Positions 10,136 through 21,545 of a stretch of DNA of 64,000 nucleotides are shown here, in pieces. A program made the position numbers and the translations under genes. The DNA is from Trematomus loennbergii (taxonomy: Eukaryota; Chordata; Actinopteri; Perciformes; Nototheniidae), in assembly GCA_012861695.1 (NCBI GenBank), contig JAAOOA010000280.1, positions 109,501-173,500 on the forward strand. Reading direction: 5' to 3'. Under the pieces are notes generated by a model, which did not search any database, was not told the DNA's origin, and saw nothing but the letters and a program-made list of their open reading frames with translations. The first letter of the stretch is position 1. Every line of letters begins with the position of its first letter.

Positions 10136-11040
10136 TCTGTCCCTTAGGGTGACCGCACCACTCCGACGCTCCCGAGAGCGGACGTCCATTGTTTGTAAGG
10201 CACCTAAGAGGGAGAAGGGGCCAGGTGTTTGGCGCTTCGGGCCGATTTTTCCCCTTCTCCGATGGTTGGTGCAACGGAGAAGGGGAAAAAGTCCCTGGGC
10301 TTCATTTCCACTTCTCTGTCAAAAAGATTCATCCATACTTTTCAGACTACCGTCCTCACGAAATCGGAAACCCAGTTTTGGGTGCACTCAGAAAAAAAAC
10401 GGCTGTTGGAAATCATGGAAGAATGTATCCGCTCAACAAGCACTCTGAGTGGGCCTAATTTTGTGCCTCAAGACCCCCCACCCTGGTTCTCCCAATACTT
10501 TAAGTTTGACATGGAGGAATGCAGGTCACTTGACAGGTGACTCTAGGGTATAATTTTTACATTTTCCTGGTTCTCAAAATAGTTTAAGTACGACATTTTG
10601 AGCCATGGAGGAATGCAAGGGCAGTCGACAGGGGACTCTACCCGATTTTGAGGCACTATTTTGGGGTATAATTTTTACATTTTCCTGGTTCTCAAAATAG
10701 TTTAAGTATGACATTTTGAGCCATGGAGGAATGCAAGGGCAGTCGACAGGGGACTCTACCCGATTTTGAGGCACTATTTTGGGGTATAATTTTTTACATT
10801 TTCCTGGTTCTCAAAATAGTTTAAGTACGACATTTTGAGCCATGGAGGAATGCAAGGGCAGTCGACAGGGGACTCTACCCGATTTTGAAGCACAATTTTG
10901 GGGCATAATTTTTACATTTTCCTGGTTCTCAAAATAGTTTAAGTACGACATTTTGAGCCATGGAGGAATGCAAGGGCAGTCGACAGGGGACTCTACTCGA
11001 TTTTGAGGCACTATTTTGGGGTATAATTTTTTACATTTTC
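10136..11040. repeat. Inverted arm of the element core (right) with 118-bp array
   Basis: About 10205-10540 is the inverted copy of about 6990-7330. It includes the hairpin at 10246-10290, whose 15-nt arms are perfect around a 15-nt loop. TTTCCTGGTTCTC then recurs at about 10562, 10681, 10800, 10918 and 11037, period 118-119 bp. Open frames here are repeat artefacts. Confidence 0.85.
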
Positions 11041-11319
11041 CTGGTTCTCAATATAGTTTAAGCCCGTTTGACCCGGTTCCTTCTGCCGGGGGCACTGCCC
11101 GGTCCCGGGTGCCCCCCCAGGGCTCGCGTACAGCCGTTTCACCCCCCGCATTGACGGATTTTGACCATTTTTGGCCGGCTCTCACAAAAGTTGAGTTTGT
11201 TGATTTTGCCCATGTCAGAATGTCAGGGGAGTCCGCGGGGGACTCTTGCGGGGTCATGAGGCACTATTTTGGGGTACAATTTTTCCATTTTCACCCAAAT
11301 TTCCCTGGATGAAATATTT
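11041..11319. other. Right-arm single-copy counterpart of the 128-bp repeat, plus GC-rich insert
   Basis: About 11160-11290 reads as a reverse-complement relative of the 128-bp unit of the left arm. The GC-rich stretch at about 11070-11150 has no partner I can see on the left. Confidence 0.6.
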
Positions 11320-11935
11320 TTTGTTTTTTTTGTTTTTAGCCCAGTTTTGGCCACAGCGTTGCCTGGAGGATAGGACCGAGATATGACAGACTCTCTGGCC
11401 GCCTCACAAGTCACTATTGTCGGACACTTTCTTTGCTTTACCCCGGTTCTATCACTCGTTCCTCCTTTGACCATACAACCCGTTTCCTGCTGGGCTGGTG
11501 CCTGGTTCCGTGATACCCCAAACCCTCTCATGGTCGGGGCAACATGTATTGATGCATCGGACCCAATGTTGCCATCACCAGCCCCGCGTTGGTGCGGAGG
11601 TGGGACCATCTGACCCGGTGGTAACCCAATACCTCCCTTGGTCCATAAACCATGAATTGATGCATCGGACCCAGTGTCGCAACCACCGATCACGCTAACG
11701 CATATAAACGGGGCACCATGTATTGATGCATCGGACCCAATGTTGCCATCACCAGCCCCGCGTTGGTGCGGAGGTGGGACCATCTGACCCGGTGGTAACC
11801 CAATACCTCCCTTGGTCCATGCACCATGAATTGATGCATCGGACCCAGTGTCGCAACCACCGATCACGCTAACGCATATAAACGGAGAACTATAACATCA
11901 TTTTGATCAAATTCATTATGTGTGTTTCAGTAAGG
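11320..11935 (+). promoter_or_regulatory. Leader/promoter region of the right recombinase-element gene
   Basis: Inverted counterpart of 4829-5300. A 174-bp tandem duplication carries two TATAAA boxes, at 11703-11708 and 11877-11882; the second is about 55 bp upstream of the start codon. A TTTCAG acceptor-like site at 11925-11930 precedes ATG 11936. A possible leader frame at 11383 starts MTDSLAASQ, as on the left arm. Confidence 0.6.
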
Positions 11936-14765
11936 ATGTCATCTGAATGCCCGGTGTGCAGACTCTTCTATCTGGCATTGAACAAACACCTTAAGCACAA
12001 GCATGCAGTGCGGAACTTGGAGGAGAGGGGAATCCTCCTGAAATAGCCAGTGGAAGGATAAATGTTCGGACCAAACCCTGTCCCATCGCTGGGTTTTTGT
12101 ACGCTGGGAAGAGACTGGACCGTCATGTAAAACATGACCACCCTGAGTTGTCCCGACATGAGGCACAGCAGGTCATGGCAAGGCTGAAGCATAGTGTGGC
12201 ACTGCAGTTGCTCCATGACCTCCGTGAGACTAACCCCATCATTGGAATGGCTACATCATTGGATATAGACAATGAGGAGGAATACCCCGGGCACCCTCCA
12301 CCCTTCTCCCCACATACCGAGTGTGACAACGAGGACTGCAGGCAGGTGATGCTGGAAAATGTGGCATTGAGGGCTCAGAAGGATGCCCTCAATGATGAGG
12401 TGAAGACCCTGCGCTCCAGGCTGAAAAAGGAGCTAAACCCAGGAAGCAGAGTGCTGCTGTTCTTGAGGAAGAGGACGAATGTATACGATTTAAGGGCCTG
12501 GCAATCCCAAGTACCTCCGGCATAAACACAGTAGCCTCAGGCAGCAATACCCCTGTGAAGACCCCGGTGAAGACTGTCATGCAGTCCCCAGTAACCTCCG
12601 GTAGCGGGACCCCTGTGAAGACCCCGGTGAAGACTGTCATGCAGTCCCCAGTAACCTCCGGTAGCGGGACCCCTGTGAAGACCCCGGTGAAGACTGTCAT
12701 GCAGTCCCCAGTAACCTCGGTAGCGAGACCCTGTGAAGACCCGGTGAAGACTGTCATGCTTGCAGTAGCCTCCGGTGGGAAGAGACCGGTAAAGAACCCT
12801 GTGAAGAGCCAAGTGAAGACTGCCATGCTTGCAGTAGCCTCCGGTGGAAAGAGACCGGTCAAGAACCCTGTGAAGAGCCCAGTGAAGACTGTCATATTAC
12901 CAGTTTCCTCGGTAGCGAGACCCCTGTGAAGAGCCCGGTGGAAACTGTCATGTTTGCAGTAGCCTCCGGTAGCGAGACCCCTGTGAAGACCCCGGTGGAA
13001 ACTGTCATGTTTGCAGTAGCCTCCGGTAGCGAGACCCCTGTGAAGACCCCGGTGGAAACTGTCATGTTTGCAGTAGCCTCCGGTAGCGAGACCCCTGTGA
13101 AGACCCCGGTGGAAACTGTCATGTTTGCAGTAGCCTCCGGTAGCGAGACCCCTGTGAAGACCCCGGTGGAAACTGTCATGTTTGCAGTAGCCCCGGTAGC
13201 GAGACCCCTGTGAAGACCCCGGTGGAAACTGTCATGTTTGCAGTAGCCTCCGGTAGCGAGACCCCTGTGAAGACCCCGGTGGAAACTGTCATGTTTGCAG
13301 TAGCCTCCGGTAGCGAGACCCCTGTATGCCGGAAGACCCGTGCCTCTAAGCTGGCTAATGACTTGCCCTCTCCCTCAAATTACTGGTCCACTGGGTGTGG
13401 ACGGGGGAATACCATGCGTGAAATCACGTTGCCTAGAAGCATGGAGGCGTACCTTCAGACATACTTGGATCATTGTTTGGGTGTCGCTCCGACAGTAAAA
13501 CAGAAAGACAATGTTGTGTCGAAGATCAGCCGGATAAAGAACTTCATAGTATACATGGCCCATGGTGTTAACCGCCTGTCAGACTGGCTGTTCCTAAGAA
13601 ACATGAAGATGATCCGTGGCTGGAGCGAGTATATTGTAAAGCCGGGCCGGGCAGTCACAACATCAGAGTTCTTCCTGAAGAATGTGCACCAGTTCATGGG
13701 GTACATGTCTGAGTCAAAGCCCCGGGGGTGCAGCTCACCCAGTCTGATATGACCCACATAATGAGAGAGGTGAAAGCCAACATGAAACACTTGAATAAGG
13801 CAGTCACTCTACATCAGTTTAAGGTGAAGAGGAACAAACTGGATCGTCTGCCGAGCCAGGCGGAGCTTCTCGCCGCCATGGCGGCCGCTGAGAAGCGCAT
13901 CCCGGAGCTCCTCGACCTGATGGCCGGCACGCCGACCTCAACCACCCAGAAGCTTCTCTATGGCTATCTCACCCTCCATTGGAGCCTCCTGTATGGCCAC
14001 CGTACGGGCGTGTACGCAAACATGAAAAACAGTGAGGTCTTAGAGGCAGCCATAAGGGGAACTGCTGAGGGCTACATCATCCATGTGCAGGATCACAAGA
14101 CGGCCAAGACATATGGCGAAGCACAGCTGGCGCTTACAGTAGAGGAGTTTAGCTGGGTCATGCGGTGGATGGGGATTAAAGAGGCATTGCTGGGTCCTCA
14201 GAATGAATTCTTCCTTTTCACAAGGGGGAATCGGGCCTCCAAGAACCTGAACGCTCACTTGAAGAGGGCATGGGCTGATGCTGGGCTAGACACAGCCGTC
14301 ACCTTCACAATCCTGCGCACTGCCCTGGCTGACAATATCAAGCATCACCAAGATCCAGAAAGCCGGTCGATTCTCGCCAGGTTTATGTGTCACGACGTAA
14401 CCACGGCGGACCGGTTCTACGCGAATGCGCCGGGAATAAAGGAGGCATTGAGAATCCGCTCCATGTTCAGGGCGTCATCAGATGCGGCAGCAGCTGCATC
14501 ATCATCAGAAGGATGTCTACCGCTGTCAGATGGGGAGACCTCCGAAGAGGGCTGCTATAACAGTACTGCTTCATCATCTTCACCTGATGGGTCATTGGAG
14601 CGGCAGCAGCAGCGGAAGCGGAAGCGGGAGGGAAAGAGGCCAATGAAGTCGGGACCGGGGCTGGTTGACACTCCTGATGATGGGGCAGGGGCCGTGGACT
14701 CAACCTGTTTGCCCTGGTGCACCGTAAGAATTAGACGCCTAATTTGGTCCCCTGAATCCCGCTAA
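11936..14765 (+). pseudogene. Right copy: finger/TPVK/tyrosine recombinase protein of a mobile element
   Basis: Seen: successive plus-strand frames reproduce the left-copy fingers, then about 13 minisatellite-encoded TPVKTPVET/KTV repeats (12546-13330). A conserved domain follows from NYWSTGCGRGN (about 13379) to TAA at 14763-14765. In the last open segment (from 13728) the tyrosine recombinase residues appear in order: R92 in YGHRTGVYA, K124 in DHKTAKTYG, R197 in FTILRTAL, H222 in MCHDVTTADRF and Y231. The usual His of the HxxR box is Thr194. The C-terminus is Ser/Ala-rich then basic (RKRKREGKRP). Inference: a DNA-binding recombinase that moves this element; no reverse transcriptase is visible, so not DIRS/Ngaro as seen. 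Odd: the frame is broken at TAG 12044-12046, near 12280, 12440, 12710, 12905, 13190 and 13725; where the left copy or neighbouring repeat units allow comparison these are mostly one-base losses. Either dead or carrying assembly errors. Confidence 0.78.
12546..13330 (+). repeat. 57-63-bp coding minisatellite (TPVK tract)
   Basis: About 13 units inside the recombinase-element frame, each holding CCTGTGAAGACCCCGGTG. The first three are exactly 60 bp and near-identical; later ones are mostly 57 bp. Unit lengths divisible by three would preserve the frame, but a few units lack one or two bases. The left copy has about five units. Confidence 0.92.
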
Positions 14766-15239
14766 ACATTGTGAATATGTATACCGTGTATATAATTATT
14801 ATTATAATCCTGTGTATACATTTTGTAAATAGTACAATATCTCCAGGGCGCATAACTGCACTTTACAAGCCAGGGAAGGTGCCAGAATCCTGGGCATACA
14901 TTTTGTTAATAGTGCAACACCTTCAGGGCGCATAACTGCACTTTAAAACGTAGGGTAAAACATTTAGTAGTACTGTTATAGCAGTGCTACGTGTAAATAG
15001 TTGATGTTTTAGGCTGTGTGTACTGTGGTTTTTGTTCCTGCAACGTGTAAATAGTTGATGTTTTAGGCTGTGTGTACTGTGGTTTTTGTTCAAAAAAATA
15101 AAAAAAAATAAAAATAAAGTGCCACTTTCCATCAGCACCGGGGTGCTGAACCCTGTGATGAGCGCTCAAGTGTTGGCGGAGGAGGTGTAAGCCAGAGGAG
15201 GGTGAACAAAAGTTAAAGTGTTTGAACCTCCAGCCCAGA
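14766..15239. other. 3' flank of the right recombinase-element gene
   Basis: Two CTCCAGGGCGCATAACTGC-type motifs (14839 and 14919) match motifs of the core, linking this flank to the core. A 54-bp direct duplication starts at 14991 and 15045. An A-rich stretch with AATAAA-like hexamers at about 15090-15118 is a plausible polyadenylation region for the upstream gene. Confidence 0.65.
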
Positions 15240-15440
15240 AGGGGGGTGGTGGTGCCAATAAGAAGGCCGAATTTGGATGCTGATGGGCGGACATAGAAGC
15301 ACCATAAAAACCACCCCCCTTGTAGAGTCACCAGGGGCACGAGAATACCCTCCACAGAAGGGGTGGTGTGCCGTGAAGAAGCCGAATATGGATGCTGATG
15401 GGCGGACATAGAAGCACCACAAAATCCACCCCCTTTAGGG
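15240..15440. repeat. Two inverted units of the 117-bp repeat
   Basis: Reverse-complement matches to the 7806-8290 array, with small deletions. Confidence 0.9.
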
Positions 15441-16106
15441 TCACCAGGGGCACGAGGTTCTGCTGGGTGTGAATACCTGTGTTTAGTCCGTGGGGGAGTG
15501 CTTAAGTGTGGGGGCCCGGGGACTCATGGTGTGCAAGGTTATGGAGGTCCCACTGTTATGGGGACATGCTGGAGGTCTCGAGTCCGTCCTTGGGGGCTCT
15601 GTGAGCGGGCAGAGTGAGGTGATTTCCCCTGGTCTCTCCTGGAGGTGTAGAGTCCCACTGTTATGGGGACATGCTGGAGGTCTCGAGTCCGTCCTTGGGG
15701 GCTCTGTGAGCGGGCAGAGTGAGGTGATTTCCCCCTGGTCTCTCCTGGAGGTGTAGAGTCCCACTGTTATGGGGACATGCGGGAGGTCTCGAGTCCGTCC
15801 TTGGGGGCTCTGTGAGCGGGCAGAGTGAGGTGATTTCCCCTGGTCTCTCCTGGAGGTGTAGAGTCCCACTGTTATGGGGACATGCTGGAGGTCTCTAGTC
15901 CGTCCTTGGGGGCTCTGTGAGAGGGCAGAGAGAGGTGATTTCCCCTGGTCTCTGCTGGAGCTGTGAAATGCACAGAGTCCCACTGTTAGGGAGCCATCCT
16001 GGAGGTCTCTAGTCCGTCCTTGGGGGCTCTGTGAGCGGGCAGAGAGAGGTGATTTCCCCTGGTCTCTGCTGGAGCTGTGAAATGCACAGAGTCCCACTGT
16101 TAGGGA
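15441..16106. repeat. Satellite block 1 (about 105-bp units) with its lead-in
   Basis: GGAGGTCTC recurs at 15571, 15676, 15782 and 15887 (105-106 bp), with one more unit to about 16100. The lead-in at 15440-15560 matches the tail of the spacers at 16700 and 19110. Minus-strand frames (SPQGRTRDLQ...) are artefacts of the repeat. Confidence 0.9.
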
Positions 16107-16699
16107 TATAATTAAATACTGTTTCTTTTTTCAAAAACGCTCAAACACAAATATATTAAGGTAAAGTCGGTACGGATCATCAGAGCGGGGGCTCTGGGTA
16201 AACACTCTATTTTTCCCTATTTGCAAGGTTACCAGGGGCATGAAGTTCTTTCCGGGATGTCCATATGTGTTTAGTCAGAGTGCTGAAGTTTGAGTACACA
16301 GCTTTGCCAGGCGCACCCACCCGTGGAATGAACCAACATGGATTCTTTCCTTCAGCACCGGTGAGGCGCTGTCTACCAGTGCTAAAAAGCTAAAGTGCAC
16401 CTTGAGTCCCCTGACCCCTTGATTTAAGCACAATGCCTAGGACAAAACCCCTATGTGAATAAACTGCCAGACAAGCGTGCCCTGGTAAGCTAAAACTATG
16501 AAGAGTGTCTGGGGGTCAGGAGTTCGCAGTTGAATGCTTAAGGGCGGACGGTAGACCACCACAAAATCCACCCCTTGTTAGTGTACCAGGGGCACGAGGT
16601 TCTTGAGGGTGTGAATATCTGGGTTTAGTCCGTGGGGGAGTGCTTAACTGCGGGGGCCCGGGGACTCACGGTGTGCAAGGTTCTGGAGGTGCCACTGTT
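16107..16699. repeat. Higher-order spacer A of the satellite
   Basis: Unique-looking block of about 593 bp, nearly identical to 18511-19112; the differences are mostly single-base indels. It separates satellite blocks 1 and 2. Confidence 0.9.
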
Positions 16700-18510
16700 A
16701 GGGACTGGTGCTGGAGGTCTCTAGTCCGTCCTTCGGGGCTCTGTGAGCGGGCAAATAGAGGTGATTTTCCCCTGGTCTCTGCTGGAGGTGTGAAATAAAC
16801 AGAGTCCCACTGTTAGGGATGCTGCTGGAGAGTCTCTAGTCCGTCCTTCGGGGCTCTGTGAGCGGGCAAAGAGAGGTGATTTCCCCTCGTCTCTCTGGAG
16901 GTGTGAAATAAACAGAGTCCCACTGTTAGGGACTGCTGCTGGAGGTCTCTAGTCCGTCCTTCGGGGCTCTGTGAGCGGGCAAATAGAGGTGATTTTCCCC
17001 TGGTCTCTGCTGGAGGTGTGAAATAAACAGAGTCCCACTGTTAGGGACTGCTGCTGGAGGTCTCTAGTCCGTCCTTCGGGGCTCTGTGAGCGGGCAAATA
17101 GAGGTGATTTTCCCGGACTCTCTCCTCGAGGTGTGAAATAAACAGAGTCCCACTGTTAGGGACTGCTGCTGGAGGTCTCTAGTCCGTCCTTCGGGGCTCT
17201 GTGAGCGGGCAAATAGAGGTGATTTCCCCTGGTCTCTGCTGGAGGTGTGAAATAAACAGAGTCCCACTGTTAGGGACTGGTGCTGGAGGTCTCTAGTCCG
17301 TCCTTCGGGGCTCTGTGAGCGGGCAAATAGAGGTGATTTTCCCTGGTCTCTGCTGGAGGTGTGAAATAAACAGAGTCCCACTGTTAGGGACTGCTGCTGG
17401 AGGTCTCTAGTCCGTCCTTCGGGCTCTGTGAGCGGGCAAATAGAGGTGATTTTCCCCTGGTCTCTGCTGAAGGTGTGAAATAAACAGAGTCCCACTGTTA
17501 GGGACTGGTGCTGGAGGTCTCTAGTCCGTCCTTGGGGGCTCTGTGAGCGGGCAGAGAGAGGTGATTTTCCCCTGGTCTCTGCTGGAGGTGTGAAATAACC
17601 AGAGTCCCACTGTTAGGGACTGCTGCTGGAGGTCTCTAGTCCGTCCTTCGGGGCTCTGTGAGCGGGCAAATAGAGGTGATTTTCCCTGGTCTCTGCTGGA
17701 GGTGTGAAATAACCAGAGTCCCACTGTTAGGGACTGCTGCTGGAGGTCTCTAGTCCGTCCTTGGGGGCTCTGTGAGCGGGCAGAGATAGGTGATTTTCCC
17801 GGTCTCCGCCCTGGAGGTGTGAAATAACAGAGTCCATGTTAGGGAGTGATGCTGGAGGTCTCTAGTCCGTCCTTGGGGGCTCTGTGAGCGGGCAGAGAGA
17901 GGTGATTTCCCCCTCGTCTCTCCTGGAGGTGTGAAATAAACAGAGTCCACTGTTAGGGACTGCTGCTGGAGGTCTCTAGTCCGTCCTTCGGGGCTCTGTG
18001 AGCGGGCAAAGAGAGGTGATTTTCCCCTGGTCTCTCCTGGAGGTGTAGAGTCCCACTGTTATGGGGACATGCTGGAGGTCTCTAGTCCGTCCTTGGGGGC
18101 TCTGTGAGCGGGCAGAGAGAGGTGATTTCCCCCTGGTCTCTGCTGGAGCTGTGAAATGCACAGAGTCCCACTGTTAGGGAGCCATCCTGGAGGTCTCGAG
18201 TCCGTCCTTGGGGCTCTGTGAGCGGGCAGAGTGAGGTGATTTCCCCCTGGTCTCTCCTGGAGGTGTAGAGTCCCACTTTATGGGGACATGCTGGAGGTCT
18301 CTAGTCCGTCCTTGGGGGCTCTGTGAGCGGGCAGAGAGAGGTGATTTCCCCCTGGTCTCTGCTGGAGCTGTGAAATGCACAGAGTCCCACTGTTAGGGAG
18401 CCATCCTGGAGGTCTCTAGTCCGTCCTTGGGGGCTCTGTGAGCGGGCAGAGAGAGGTGATTCCCCCTGGTCTCTGCTGGAGCTGTGAAATGCACAGAGTC
18501 CACTGTTAGG
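16700..18510. repeat. Satellite block 2 (105-115-bp units, about 16 copies)
   Basis: GGAGGTCTCTAGTCCGTCC recurs about every 114 bp (16713, 16827, 16941, 17056, 17171, 17285 and on). Variants such as TTCGGGG/TTGGGGG and CAAATAG/CAGAGAG interleave, a sign of unequal exchange or gene conversion. Confidence 0.95.
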
Positions 18511-19112
18511 GATATAATTAAATACTGTTTCTTTCTTTTTCAAAACGCTCAAACACACCAATATATATTAAGGTAAAGTCGGTACCGGATCATCAGAGCG
18601 GGGGCTCTGGGTAAACACTCTATTTTTCCCTATTTGCAAGGTTACCAGGGGCATGAAGTTCTTTCCGGGATGTCCATATGTGTTTAGTCAGAGTGCTGAA
18701 GTGCGAGTACACAGCTTTGCCAGGCGCACCCACCCGTGGAATGAACCAACATGGATTCTTTCCTTCAGCACCGGTGAGGCGCTGTCTACCAGTGCTAAAA
18801 AGCTAAAGTGCACCTTGAGTCCCCTGACCCCTTGATTTAAGCACAATGCCTAGGACAAAACCCCTATGTGAATAACTGCCAGACAAGCGTGCCCCTGGTA
18901 AGCTAAAACTATGAAGAGTGTCTGGGGGTCAGGAAGTTCGCAGTTGAATGCTTAAGGGCGGACGGTAGACCACCACAAAATCCACCCCCTTGTTAGTGTT
19001 ACCAGGGGCACGAGGTTCTTGAGGGTGTGAATATCTGGTTTAGTCCGTGGGGGAGTGCTTAACGCGGGGGCCCGGGGACTCACGGTGTGCAAGGTTCTGG
19101 AGGTGCCACTGT
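18511..19112. repeat. Higher-order spacer B of the satellite
   Basis: Second copy of 16107-16699, about 2.4 kb further on. Confidence 0.9.
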
Positions 19113-20735
19113 TAGGGACTGGTGCTGGAGGTCTCTAGTCCGTCCTTCGGGGCTCTGTGAGCGGGCAAAGAGAGGTGATTTTCCCGGTCTCCGCCCTGGA
19201 GGTGTGAAATAAACAGAGTCCCACTGTTAGGGACTGCTGCTGGAGGTCTCTAGTCCGTCCTTCGGGGCTCTGTGAGCGGGCAAATAGAGGTGATTTTCCC
19301 GGACTCTCTCCTCGAGGTGTGAAATAAACAGAGTCCCACTGTTAGGGACTGCTGAGGTCTCTAGTCCGTCCTTCGGGGCTCTGTGAGCGGGCAAAGAGAG
19401 GTGATTTCCCCCTCGTCTCTCCTGGAGGTGTGAAATAAACAGAGTCCCACTGTTAGGGACTGCTGCTGGAGGTCTCTAGTCCGTCCTTCGGGGCTCTGTG
19501 AGCGGGCAAATAGAGGTGATTTTCCCCTGGTCTCTGCTGGAGGTGTGAAATAAACAGAGTCCCACTGTTAGGGACTGGTGCTGGAGGTCTCTAGTCCGTC
19601 CTTCGGGGCTCTGTGAGCGGGCAAATAGAGGTGATTTTCCCCTGGTCTCTGCTGGAGGTGTGAAATAAACAGAGTCCCACTGTTAGGGACTGCTGCTGGA
19701 GGTCTCTAGTCCGTCCTTCGGGGCTCTGTGAGCGGGCAAATAGAGGTGATTTTCCCTGGTCTCTGCTGAAGGTGTGAATAAACAGAGTCCCACTGTTAGG
19801 GACTGGTGCTGGAGGTCTCTAGTCCGTCCTTGGGGGCTCTGTGAGCGGGCAGAGAGAGGTGATTTTCCCCTGGTCTCTGCTGGAGGTGTGAAATAACCAG
19901 AGTCCCACTGTTAGGGACTGCTGCTGGAGGTCTCTAGTCCGTCCTCGGGGCTCTGTGAGCGGGCAAAGAGAGGTGATTTTCCCCTGGTCTCTGCTGGAGG
20001 TGTGAAATAACCAGAGTCCCACTGTTAGGGACTGCTGCTGGAGGTCTCTAGTCCGTCCTTGGGGGCTCTGTGAGCGGGCAGAGATAGGTGATTTTCCCGG
20101 TCTCCGCCCTGGAGGTGTGAAAATAACCAGAGTCCCACTGTTAGGGAGTGATGCTGGAGGTCTCTAGTCCGTCCTTGGGGCTCTGTGAGCGGGCAGAGAG
20201 AGGTGATTTCCCCCTCGTCTCTCCTGGAGGTGTGAAATAAACAGAGTCCCACTGTTAGGGACTGCTGCTGGAGGTCTCTAGTCCGTCCTTCGGGGCTCTG
20301 TGAGCGGGCAAAGAGAGGTGATTTTCCCGGTCTCCGCCCTGGAGGTGTGAAATAAACAGAGTCCCACTGTTAGGGACTGCTGCTGGAGGTCTAGTCCGTC
20401 CTTCGGGGCTCTGTGAGCGGGCAAATAGAGGTGATTTTCCCCTGGTCTCTGCTGGAGGTGTGAAATAAACAGAGTCCCAACTGTTAGGGACTGCTGCTGG
20501 AGTCTCTAGTCCGTCCTTCGGGGCTCTGTGAGCGGGCAAAGAGAGGTGATTTCCCCCTCGTCTCTCCTGGAGGTGTGAAATAAACAGAGTCCCACTGTTA
20601 GGGACTGCTGCTGGAGGTCTCTAGTCCGTCCTTCGGGGCTCTGTGAGCGGGCAGAGAGAGGTGATTTCCCCTTGTCTCTCCTGGATGTGTTAAATAACAG
20701 AGTCCACTGTTAGGGACACCTCTTGGAGGTCTCTA
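19113..20735. repeat. Satellite block 3 (about 114-bp units, about 14 copies)
   Basis: Same unit as block 2, ending with a decayed unit at about 20690-20735. After this the sequence is mostly non-tandem. Confidence 0.95.
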
Positions 20736-21545
20736 GGCCGTCCTCATGATGTGTCCTGGGTCTCTAAGGACCCTGCTAACAGCAGTGACTCTGCTGCCTG
20801 CATTTAAACAGATTCAGCAGTTTAAGACTGCATGACAAATGCATTGTAGTTCTGGCACATGTTCAGATTCTGCTATTCTGCTATTCCTGCTGAAATAGCA
20901 CATTGTGAACTACCATATTTCATTAAATGACTGTCTCCTGAATTAAAACATTTCCCCCGACTTTAAACACTAAAGTGCCCAGGTTTTGAGCACTTACTGC
21001 TGGGTCAATGTGTCCTCTGTCGCCCTGGCTGTGTGTATGTTTAAGCTGCTGAAAGCAGTGATTCTGCAGTTTTTAGTTTATTGTACATTTAATAAATTAA
21101 ATATGATTAATATGAACAGTGTTCAGTCTATACTGACATGTTTATGTACATATATCTCCCTGTTTGTTGACTCCAATGTACACCGTCTAAAAATGACAAT
21201 TATGACTGAATTAAAACAGTTTGATCACTTATGCTGGGTTAATATATTATATTTTCCCCCTGGTGTGTGTGTATGTGTGTGTGGCACAATCTGGTGGAAC
21301 ATTTGTGAATTACACTAAAATCCAAAATATTAATGTTTTTATCTTGGCGAAATAATGGTTTAATGAACCCCAATGTAAAGATCATTTATGATTCTGCAGA
21401 CGTTGTCTACACGTGTATCACAACGGCTTATTTTTAGAGTGATTTGGAAAACTCGGTTAGCCAAGTTTATTTTGTCAATATGAGATGCACTGTTTTCATG
21501 TCCCATGTACATATCTGTACATATGGCCTCACGCACTACTAACGC
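20736..21545. other. Transition region with decayed core-repeat relics
   Basis: About 20980-21035 is an inverted, degraded match to the core phrase GGACACATTGACCCAGGA...GTGCT, and 21210-21290 a weaker one. The large element or its relics therefore extend to about 21300. No coding exon seen. Confidence 0.55.

Noticed and set aside
11383..11613. Possible small leader protein MTDSLAASQ...
   Set aside because: Its start is shared by both arms, but the frames diverge downstream and the shared DNA explains the similarity; no evidence of translation.
13379..14765. Crypton (DUF3504) assignment of the recombinase
   Set aside because: I do not see the characteristic Crypton-type motif block I associate with that family; kept as an unplaced tyrosine recombinase until searched.
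15483..20539. Minus-strand SPQGRTRDLQ frames
   Set aside because: Satellite-derived; frames break whenever a unit has an indel, and nothing resembles a protein family.
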